A DNA stretch of 14,350 bases from Ignavibacteriota bacterium (lineage in GTDB: Bacteria; Bacteroidota; Ignavibacteria; Palsa-1295), in assembly GCA_025357895.1 (NCBI GenBank), contig JANYLL010000044.1, forward strand, positions 1 through 14,350. Reading direction: 5' to 3'. Under the pieces are notes generated by a model that did not search any database, was not told where the DNA came from, and was given only the letters and a program-made list of their open reading frames with translations. Position numbers and translations under genes: made by a program. Of the stretch, positions 7,336 to 13,726 are shown one piece after another. Numbering within the stretch: position 1 is the first letter of the stretch; every line of letters begins with the position of its first letter.

Positions 7336-7677
7336 CTACGTAGTTTTTCTGCGTACATCTTTGGCACCGAGAGAGCGTAGGTAGTTCAACTTAGCGCGGC
7401 GAACCTTGCCGCCTTTGACGAAATCAATTTTCGCAATACGAGGTGAATTCGTCGGGAAAATACGCTCGACACCAACGCCATTGGAGACTTTGCGGACAGT
7501 GAACGTTGCATTCACTCCGGCGCCTTTGCGAGACATGACAATACCTTCAAAATGCTGGATACGCTCTTTATCGCCTTCTACAACGCGTACTGATACATTG
7601 ACGGTGTCGCCGGCTCTGAATGTTGGCAGATCGCTGCGGATCTGGCTGCTTGCTAATGCTCGTATGACTTGTTCCAT
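7336..7677 (-). CDS. rplS: 50S ribosomal protein L19
   Basis: This is a 113-residue protein of standard L19 length; L19 lies at the 30S-50S interface. The features seen are typical of the family: DLPTFRAGDTVNVSVRVVEGDKERIQ (17-42, given by its ends), HFEGIVMSRKGAG (43-55), FTVRKVSNGVGVERIFP (59-75) and the basic tail GKVRRAKLNYLR (90-101). The ATG at 7675-7677 has a plausible Shine-Dalgarno AAGGA 8 nt upstream. In many bacteria rplS closes an rpsP-rimM-trmD-rplS operon, but here the upstream neighbour is a secreted propeller gene and a palindromic repeat, so rplS appears to be alone. A terminator-like hairpin follows. Confidence 0.97.
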   Translation of the reverse strand: MEQVIRALASSQIRSDLPTFRAGDTVNVSVRVVEGDKERIQHFEGIVMSRKGAGVNATFTVRKVSNGVGVERIFPTNSPRIAKIDFVKGGKVRRAKLNYLRSLGAKDVRRKTT

Positions 7678-7685
7678 TGTCGTAT

Positions 7686-7690
7686 TCCTT
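7686..7690 (-). promoter_or_regulatory. rplS: Shine-Dalgarno-like ribosome binding site of rplS
   Basis: AAGGA on the minus strand lies 8 nt before the rplS ATG. Most other starts in this window have none, so it stands out and confirms the start. Confidence 0.4.
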
Positions 7691-7763
7691 GAAAATTCTC
7701 TTTTTTGTGAGACGCGGTTAAACGCGGAATAGGGGGAAGAAGTTCATTTTTCTTATCTGTGTT

Positions 7764-7822
7764 AGTGGGGCGGACTCTTATTCCGCTTATATTGGACTGG
7801 CGGACTAAAAGTCCGCCCCACT
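7764..7822. repeat. Palindromic element with perfect 13-bp arms and a nested hairpin
   Basis: AGTGGGGCGGACT (7764-7776) is exactly inverted as AGTCCGCCCCACT (7810-7822). Inside, GGCGGACT AAA AGTCCGCC forms an 8-bp stem with a 3-nt loop that uses part of the right arm. The right arm can therefore pair with either partner. It is G+C-rich in an A+T-rich gap, begins 6 bp beyond the end of the propeller gene at 7829, and lies between that gene and rplS. Function as a REP-like or MITE-like mobile palindrome, or as a transcript 3' end, is inferred. Confidence 0.7.
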
Positions 7823-7828
7823 ATGATA

Positions 7829-9112
7829 TTACTTTGTTACAACCATCTGCGAAACTGCGCTCTTTCCATCAGCGATCAGTCTGCATACATAGACTCCATT
7901 GGGAATATCCGAAGCATTCCATTCGAAGCTATGCGAACCTTCCTCAAATTCACCATCGGCGATCTTCGCAATTTCTACTCCGAGCAAATTATAAATACTA
8001 ACAGTAATATGCCCTGCCTGCGGAAGATTGATATGAATTGTGGTGCGCGATGGAAATGGATTAGGATAGTTCTGAAGATTCAAAAAAACTCGATTCTCGG
8101 AGTTGACTCCGGCAGTAAATCCACCATCTTGCGTGACAAGAATTATTCCGCTATCGCCGCAAATAAAACCATGGAAAGGATCACCCATTGAAACGCTACG
8201 CAAATTTTTCTTCGTCGGAGAAACCTGCCGAAGCCAATTGTATCCTCCGTCAACAGTCACTAAAATTACTCCGCTATCGCCGACGGCAAAGCCGTTAATC
8301 TCATCGGCAAAGCAGACGCCATTAAGATTTGCCTTCGTCCAGCTTGGGATGGAATCCCAGGTTTGTCCTTTATTCGTCGAATGGAAGATCGCTCCATTTT
8401 TTCCGACAACAACCCAAGCTCTTGCATTGCATCCATAAAATGGAAGCCCGGAATCGAATGCGCTTACTCCACGCATATTAGTACTCCGCTGCGCCCAGCT
8501 ATCCCCGTCATTCGACGATGTAAATATTCTGCTGTATCCGGTTGAAATTTCGCGCTCGCCGACTGCGATAATTTTTCCATCATAAGAAGAAACTGCCTTT
8601 AGACTTATAATATCCCCTGAAACAGAGGTAAGATTCGCCCTCTCTTCCCAATGTAGCCCCGAATCTTCTGAAAAAACTGCTGCCTCTTTATCGCCGACCA
8701 CTATGCATACTTTATTCGAAGTATCAAAACTTATCGAAGTAAGATCATGGATGCTCGCCACTGTATAGCATTCTCCCCGCACTCTGCTTCCATATGCTTT
8801 CCACGTTGCGCCGCGATTGGTTGATCGGTAAATAGAATCCTTAGGACCGACGGCAAGTAAAATTTTTACATTAATTGAAGTCACGCAATTCCAGTTTTGG
8901 CTTATCGGGCTTAATTCCTGATACCACGGCACACCAATGTTATTCGTTGTCAACACCGTGCCGTTTACTCCGACGATCACACCATTGACTCCATCATAGG
9001 TTGAAACAGAGCGCAGATCTTTCGTCGTACCGCTTTGCTGGATCAGCCATCCTGACTGAGCGAAGCCAACACCGCAAGCAAAGAGTGAAAATAGTATAAT
9101 AAGCGTACGCAT
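7829..9112 (-). CDS. Secreted seven-blade Asp-box (YCF48-like) beta-propeller with T9SS C-terminal sorting domain
   Basis: The protein has 427 residues. An N-terminal signal peptide (MRTLIILFSLFACGVGFA, cleavage likely before Q19) leads to about seven Asp-box-type blades, with degenerate S/T-x-D/N-x-G-x-x-W motifs near residues 56, 97, 148, 199, 245, 286 and 326. A C-terminal domain of about 85 residues opens with LQNYPNPFPSRT (346-357) and ends NGVYVCRLIADGKSAVSQMVVTK (given by its ends), the Por-secretion-tail type. T9SS substrates are carried across the outer membrane and usually attached to the cell surface after the tail is cut. The YCF48/sialidase-like propeller does not reveal a ligand, and no catalytic residues can be assigned. 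It is a close paralogue of the next gene upstream. LFAC in the signal peptide loosely resembles a lipobox, but Phe at -2 makes signal peptidase I more likely. Confidence 0.9.
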   Translation of the reverse strand: MRTLIILFSLFACGVGFAQSGWLIQQSGTTKDLRSVSTYDGVNGVIVGVNGTVLTTNNIGVPWYQELSPISQNWNCVTSINVKILLAVGPKDSIYRSTNRGATWKAYGSRVRGECYTVASIHDLTSISFDTSNKVCIVVGDKEAAVFSEDSGLHWEERANLTSVSGDIISLKAVSSYDGKIIAVGEREISTGYSRIFTSSNDGDSWAQRSTNMRGVSAFDSGLPFYGCNARAWVVVGKNGAIFHSTNKGQTWDSIPSWTKANLNGVCFADEINGFAVGDSGVILVTVDGGYNWLRQVSPTKKNLRSVSMGDPFHGFICGDSGIILVTQDGGFTAGVNSENRVFLNLQNYPNPFPSRTTIHINLPQAGHITVSIYNLLGVEIAKIADGEFEEGSHSFEWNASDIPNGVYVCRLIADGKSAVSQMVVTK

Positions 9113-9139
9113 ATTTTTTTAGTAAATTATTTTTGTATC

Positions 9140-9156
9140 AGTGGAGCGGATTCTTA
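9140..9156. repeat. Decayed arm of the 7764-7822 palindromic element
   Basis: AGTGGAGCGGATTCTTA matches 7764-7780 at 15 of 17 positions, and both differences are transitions. It occupies the equivalent place just after the paralogous propeller gene, running into its stop codon. The second arm is absent. The 41-bp gap between the two propeller genes contains nothing else recognised. Confidence 0.45.
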
Positions 9157-10467
9157 TTTTGTTACAATCATCTGGGATACGACGCTCTTTCCGTCGGCAA
9201 CGAGCCTGCAGACATAGATTCCACTCGGAATATCTACTGCATTCCATTCGAAGTTATGCGAGCCGGCATCAAAATCTGCATCGGCGATCTTCGCAATTTC
9301 AACTCCGAGCAAATTATAAATACTTACAGTAATATGACCTGCCAGAGGCAGATCAATATGAATTGCTGTACGCGAGGGGAATGGGTTCGGGTAATTCTGA
9401 ATATTCAAAAATACTTTGTTCCCCGTATTTACACCGGCAGTAAAGCCGCCATCTTGCGTATAGAGTATAATTCCGCTATCGCCGCAAATGAAGCCATGAA
9501 AAGGATCGCTCATCGAAACGCTGCGTAAATTCTTTTTTGTCGGTGAAACTTGCGGAAGCCAATTATATCCGCCGTCGCGCGTCACTAAAATCACTCCGCT
9601 ATCTCCAACAGCAAAACCGTTTATCTCATCGGCAAAAGAAACAGCTTTGAGATTTGCCTTCGTCCAACTTGGAATAGAATCCCAAGTTTGCCCTTTATTT
9701 GCTGAATGAAAGATCGCTCCGCGGTTTCCGACAATAATCCCGGTTCTTGCATTACATCCATAAAATGAAATTCCGGAGCCAAAAGGACTCACACCTGGTA
9801 AATTGGTACTGTGCTTATCCCAGGTATCGCCTTCATCTTTAGAAGTCAATATTCTACTGTATCCGGTTCCCGGTGTCTTTGCGCCGATACCGAGTGTATC
9901 GCCGACTGTAAAAATCATACCTTTGATGGAAGAGACGCCATGCAGATTTATTTCTTCATTTGGAGAAGGAAATCTTTCCACCCACTGCAATCCGGAATCT
10001 TCTGAAAAAATTACTTCCTCTCTATCGCCGGCGACGACACATACTTTATTTGATGTATCAAAATCAATCGATGTAAGTTCATTAACGCTTGCTATGGTAA
10101 AGCACTCTCCTCGCACTTTGCTTCTATACCCCCTCCATGTTGTGCCGTGATCTGTTGACCGGTAAATCGAATCTTTCGGACCGACAGCGATCAGTATTTT
10201 CACGCTGATAGAAGTCACGCCATTCAAATTCTGACTTACAGGCTTTTCCTGTAAAGTCCAGCGCATTCCTGAATTATCTGTGGTTACAACTGTGCCGTTT
10301 ACGCCAACAACAACAGCATTTACTCCATCATAGGTTGAAATAGACCGCAGATTTTTTATTGTTCCGCTTTGCTGCATTATCCAGCCCGGCTGAGCGAAAG
10401 CTCTGCTGCAAGCGAAGAGCGAAAATACTATGATAATGGTACGCATATTGTTTTTTTTATTCTTCAT
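9154..10467 (-). CDS. Secreted seven-blade Asp-box beta-propeller with T9SS sorting domain, tandem paralogue
   Basis: From the ATG at 10465-10467 the protein has 437 residues. The frame is open to a GTG at 10507-10509, and an internal ATG at 10444-10446 aligns exactly with the start of the downstream paralogue. I chose 10467 because MKNKKNNMRT gives a good basic n-region before IIIVFSLFACSRAFA and cleavage before Gln. Seven Asp-box-like motifs occur (for example STDHGTTW, SEDSGLQW, SKDEGDTW, SANKGQTW, TRDGGYNW). The tail carries QNYPNPFPSRT (357-367) and a T9SS domain of about 85 residues. The C-terminal 170 or so residues are nearly the same as in the paralogue at 7829-9112. The stretch around 166-200 differs strongly and is about 10 residues longer. 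It follows the 640-residue propeller gene by 50 bp, probably on the same transcript. The ligand is unknown. Confidence 0.88.
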   Translation of the reverse strand: MKNKKNNMRTIIIVFSLFACSRAFAQPGWIMQQSGTIKNLRSISTYDGVNAVVVGVNGTVVTTDNSGMRWTLQEKPVSQNLNGVTSISVKILIAVGPKDSIYRSTDHGTTWRGYRSKVRGECFTIASVNELTSIDFDTSNKVCVVAGDREEVIFSEDSGLQWVERFPSPNEEINLHGVSSIKGMIFTVGDTLGIGAKTPGTGYSRILTSKDEGDTWDKHSTNLPGVSPFGSGISFYGCNARTGIIVGNRGAIFHSANKGQTWDSIPSWTKANLKAVSFADEINGFAVGDSGVILVTRDGGYNWLPQVSPTKKNLRSVSMSDPFHGFICGDSGIILYTQDGGFTAGVNTGNKVFLNIQNYPNPFPSRTAIHIDLPLAGHITVSIYNLLGVEIAKIADADFDAGSHNFEWNAVDIPSGIYVCRLVADGKSVVSQMIVTK

Positions 10468-10517
10468 TTCTAATTCTGAATTAGTGCCTAAATGGAGACT
10501 GCATCCCACTGATATCC

Positions 10518-12440
10518 CTATTCATTTGTCGTAATCCGCATAATATTACCCCTCCATCCGACTGCCGTTCCTGCTTTGTTTGTTCCGAAGCAGATTCCGT
10601 AAATACGATTCTTTGTATTACTTTGCTGCTCTATCCATGTCAATCCCCCATCAGTAGTATGGAAAATAGTCCCTCCATCAGATACCCCCGATGGCACACC
10701 GCCCACAACTGTGCCATGCATAGTATCACTAAAATATACAGCATTAAATCCTTGTCCCATGGGAGTAGGCAAATTATGCCTCATCCAGGTCTTACCGGCA
10801 TCTTGAGTAGTCATTACGCCGCCATCGCGCGTATCAAGCATATCTTGTCCATTGCCAAAATTACATGGTAAAAACACAATACTCACCATATTTGGCGATG
10901 GCGAAGAAACACCCTTACAATTGAGATAATATGTCACATCTTCAGGTTCTTGCCATGTCGTCCCGCGATCTGTTGTGGTATATAATCCGTGATCGGAACA
11001 AATATAGCCATGCAAAACATCAGGAAAGGCAACTCCCGTAAAGGATCTTTTTTTACTGAATGGATGCAATGTCCAATTCACTCCGCCATCTACGGTTGAA
11101 AGTACTATTCCAGAATCTCCCACTGCCCATCCGAAATCCGGCGTCGGAAATGAAATGCTCTTAAGATTTTTTGTTGTACTGCTTTTCTGCTGTTTCCACG
11201 TCAATCCTCCATCGGTGGATTTCAGGATCATACCGTGATCTCCGTCTGTAATAATTGTTCTTGCATCCGAAAAAGTGACTCCGTTGAAGTTCATGAGCGT
11301 TCCGGTCGGGATCAGATCCCAATGCGCACCGCCATTTGTTGTCCTCATGATCGCTCCGTAATCTCCCACGGCAATTCCAAGTGACGTGTCTCCCTTATTA
11401 AATGCGATGCCATTAAGTTTATCGGTAAGTGGTCGCGAAGGAAGAAATTTCCAATTCGCTCCGCCATCAGTTGTTCGCAAAATTATGCCATCCTTCCCAA
11501 CTGCCATTGCATTATATTTATCATAGAACGAAAGACCGCGAAGTGAATCGGTAATACCCAGGTTCACACGGTCCCAAGTTGTGCCGCCATCGACCGTGTG
11601 GAGGATTGTTCCATAATCTCCGACCATTGCAAGTATATTCGGGTCTTTCCCATCAATATAATTGAGAGTTGCAGTGAGAAAGACCGTATCATTTAAAAGT
11701 TGTTGCTTCCATAAGTATCCTCCATTGATCGTATGCAGGATCACTCCGTTTTGGCCTATCACCGTTCCTTTAAAACCATCTAAAAACACCTGCCCTTTGA
11801 TATTATTGCCGTAAATCGTCGTATCGGTTTGTAGTGGGATGCGATTCCATGATAAGCCGCGGTCTGTTGATTTATATAGTGCTCCGTTGTATCCGGTAAC
11901 AGTCAGGAAATCCGGGCGGAGTTTTCTTATACTGGTAAAATCGACAACAATTTCAAAAGGTACAGGCTGCCAGGTTGCTCCGCCATTAAGAGTTCGCAAG
12001 ATCGTCCCTTCTTTTCCAACAACGATCGCCGTATTCGTATCAATGACAACTATGCTATTGAGCATTGCTCTGGTATTTGTTACCAGCCACGTCCAGGTAC
12101 TTCCGCCGTCTGTAGTTTTTATGATATGTCCGCTATCGCCGCAGATCATTCCGTAATTGGAATCGAGAAAGGAGAGTGCAAAGTAATTGCCCCGATAAGG
12201 ACCATGTTCCGCAGTACCCCAGATAGGACCGTAATCAATATTCCAGGTGATACCGGCATCGGTTGTCTTTAGTACTGCGCCATAATTTCCGCAGGCAAAA
12301 ACAGTATTCAAATTGATCATTTGCACAGCATGCAAGGATGTGCCTTCACCCGATGGATTCTGCCAACGCCAGACATTGATCTGGGCGGATGCACTTTGCG
12401 AAATAAGAACGAGGATGATCAGGGACACAAAACGTTTCAT
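10518..12440 (-). CDS. Large secreted Asp-box (YCF48/sialidase-like) repeat protein, about 14 blades, no T9SS tail
   Basis: The protein has 640 residues. The signal peptide is MKRFVSLIILVLISQSASA with cleavage before Gln20. Thirteen Asp boxes of the form TTDGGxTW start near residues 59, 109, 150, 191, 237, 282, 323, 367, 408, 449, 489, 545 and 595, with a basic period of about 41 residues. Each is preceded by a VGxxGxIxxT strand. A fourteenth half-blade (AVGWRGNIMRITTNE) runs exactly to the stop, ending where the next Asp box would begin. The layout suggests two seven-blade propellers. Unlike its two downstream neighbours it has no NYPNPF tail, and none is found in another frame before the next gene, so it may be periplasmic, truncated, or released without surface anchoring. 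It starts the propeller cluster and diverges from the permease gene at 12551. No enzyme activity can be assigned. Confidence 0.87.
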   Translation of the reverse strand: MKRFVSLIILVLISQSASAQINVWRWQNPSGEGTSLHAVQMINLNTVFACGNYGAVLKTTDAGITWNIDYGPIWGTAEHGPYRGNYFALSFLDSNYGMICGDSGHIIKTTDGGSTWTWLVTNTRAMLNSIVVIDTNTAIVVGKEGTILRTLNGGATWQPVPFEIVVDFTSIRKLRPDFLTVTGYNGALYKSTDRGLSWNRIPLQTDTTIYGNNIKGQVFLDGFKGTVIGQNGVILHTINGGYLWKQQLLNDTVFLTATLNYIDGKDPNILAMVGDYGTILHTVDGGTTWDRVNLGITDSLRGLSFYDKYNAMAVGKDGIILRTTDGGANWKFLPSRPLTDKLNGIAFNKGDTSLGIAVGDYGAIMRTTNGGAHWDLIPTGTLMNFNGVTFSDARTIITDGDHGMILKSTDGGLTWKQQKSSTTKNLKSISFPTPDFGWAVGDSGIVLSTVDGGVNWTLHPFSKKRSFTGVAFPDVLHGYICSDHGLYTTTDRGTTWQEPEDVTYYLNCKGVSSPSPNMVSIVFLPCNFGNGQDMLDTRDGGVMTTQDAGKTWMRHNLPTPMGQGFNAVYFSDTMHGTVVGGVPSGVSDGGTIFHTTDGGLTWIEQQSNTKNRIYGICFGTNKAGTAVGWRGNIMRITTNE

Positions 12441-12500
12441 AGCGAATTATAGTTAAGAGTTACCTATAATAAACTCCCCCTACTGTAGTTTTGTCACACT

Positions 12501-12508
12501 TAAATTTG
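12501..12508 (+). promoter_or_regulatory. Candidate -7 box for the AI-2E family permease gene
   Basis: TAAATTTG matches TAnnTTTG, 42 nt upstream of the ATG at 12551, in the 110-bp gap between divergent genes. There is no clear -33 partner at standard spacing. No equivalent box was seen on the minus strand for the propeller cluster. Confidence 0.4.
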
Positions 12509-12550
12509 ACGAATTACTCTCAGAACCTAAAAATATTGTAATTTTAAAGA

Positions 12551-13657
12551 ATGGAGCATATTACATCCGACGAGCAGACGCATCACCCAAGAAGTATTTA
12601 TGCAATACCGGCAGCTATTGTCTCAGTAGTTATCGTAGGAATATTTCTGCATTTTATCAGTGATGCATTTTTAACATTTGTTGCAGCACTGTTTCTTGCT
12701 AATATTTTCATGCCCTTGGTAGCGTTGCTTCGAAGAAAGAAAGTACCTATGGTCTTCACGATCCTCTTAATTTTAGGAGTGGTTGCATTAGTTCTTACGG
12801 GAATAATTGTCATCGTCGGAACTACGATCACTTCTTTTATTGAAGTTTATCCGAAGTATGCGGCAAAGTGGGAGCATGTTTTATTTCCCGAAATAACTCG
12901 CCTGTTAGGGAGAATTTCTCCGGGTCTTGAAAAGGATGCCATGAATTTCAATCCGATGTCAATGTTTGAACCCGGAAAAATCGTCAATGCAGTTTTCTCT
13001 TTTACCTCCCTGGCAAGCAGTTTCGCATTAGTCCTGTTGTTCATGCTTTTTATTCTTGCATCACATGGACAATTCAGTACAAAAATTGAAAAATCTTTTC
13101 CCCGAGCCGGTTCACTGCAACTTAATATGATCCTGACAAATATTGAAACAAGGGTGCGAAGCTATCTACTGACCACACTGATAATAAACACTTTCGCTGC
13201 TGTTGCGATGACTGTTGTGCTTCTACTATTCGGAGTTGATCTTGCTTTCCTTTGGGGTACGCTGACATTTTTACTGATGTTCATACCAAGTATTGGCTCT
13301 ATTTTCGCCATTATTCTGCCGATCCTGTTGGCATTTTTACAATTCGATACGTTAGGAACTCCAATCCTTGTTGGAGCCATAGTTATTGTCTCGCAACTTC
13401 TTATCGGCAGTTATATTTCACCCAAGGTAATGGGATCCAGACTTAATATTAGCCCGCTCTTAATACTTGTCTCCATTATTTTTTGGGGCTGGGTTTGGGG
13501 TCCGCTGGGAATGATCCTTGCCGTTCCGATCACTTCAACTATAGTTATCATGTTCGAAAATATTCCGGTGTTAGTACCACTGGCGCTTTTGATGAGCCAA
13601 GATCCTGTAAAAAGAAAGAGAAGAACTTTCCGAAAAACCCCAAAAGTAAGTTCATAA
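12551..13657 (+). CDS. AI-2E (PerM/TqsA) family membrane transporter
   Basis: This 368-residue integral membrane protein has about eight hydrophobic segments (roughly 16-36, 38-60, 67-92, 145-171, 205-228, 230-264, 270-290 and 300-335). Family signatures are visible in the C-terminal half: FIPSIGSIFAIILPILLAF (244-262), SPKVMGSRLNISPLLI (290-305) and GWVWGPLGMILAVPI (313-327). A hydrophilic stretch at about 95-145 is the usual loop domain, and the tail after 350 is strongly basic (VKRKRRTFRKTPK). The family is linked to AI-2 export (TqsA), sodium/proton exchange and other efflux, so the substrate cannot be named. The ATG at 12551 is the first in frame and no Shine-Dalgarno is seen. It is the only plus-strand gene here, divergent from the propeller cluster and convergent with the OmpA-family gene. 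Confidence 0.93.
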   Translation: MEHITSDEQTHHPRSIYAIPAAIVSVVIVGIFLHFISDAFLTFVAALFLANIFMPLVALLRRKKVPMVFTILLILGVVALVLTGIIVIVGTTITSFIEVYPKYAAKWEHVLFPEITRLLGRISPGLEKDAMNFNPMSMFEPGKIVNAVFSFTSLASSFALVLLFMLFILASHGQFSTKIEKSFPRAGSLQLNMILTNIETRVRSYLLTTLIINTFAAVAMTVVLLLFGVDLAFLWGTLTFLLMFIPSIGSIFAIILPILLAFLQFDTLGTPILVGAIVIVSQLLIGSYISPKVMGSRLNISPLLILVSIIFWGWVWGPLGMILAVPITSTIVIMFENIPVLVPLALLMSQDPVKRKRRTFRKTPKVSS

Positions 13658-13668
13658 ATAATCAAAAA

Positions 13669-13695
13669 AAAGCCCTGCTATAATAGCAGGGCTTT
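13669..13695. terminator. Bidirectional intrinsic terminator between convergent genes
   Basis: AAAGCCCTGCTA and TAGCAGGGCTTT form a perfect 12-bp stem around a TAA loop. On the minus strand the stem runs into eight T residues, a strong terminator for the OmpA-family gene ending at 13727. On the plus strand it starts 11 nt after the permease stop and is followed by TTTCTCT, a weaker tail. Confidence 0.9.
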
Positions 13696-13726
13696 CTCTA
13701 GTTCACAAGTAACCACGTGATTGCTC

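Noticed and set aside
7406..7732. Plus-strand open frame of 108 codons opposite rplS
   Set aside because: It is the antisense of a clearly recognisable L19 gene, with no recognisable domain and no ribosome binding site.
7823..8191. Plus-strand open frame (and a similar one at 9133-9528) with related translations
   Set aside because: The likeness arises because both lie antisense to the same part of two paralogous propeller genes. Sequence conservation is explained by the minus-strand T9SS domains.
10470..10484. Perfect 15-bp palindrome CTAATTCTGAATTAG between two propeller genes
   Set aside because: It is all A/T except the outer and near-centre C/G, has a 1-nt centre and no T-run next to it. 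It is too weak to call a terminator or operator without copies elsewhere.
9154..10509. GTG at 10507-10509 as the start of the second propeller protein
   Set aside because: It would put 14 unrelated residues ahead of a normal signal peptide. The ATG at 10465-10467, or that at 10444-10446 aligned with the paralogue, is more likely.
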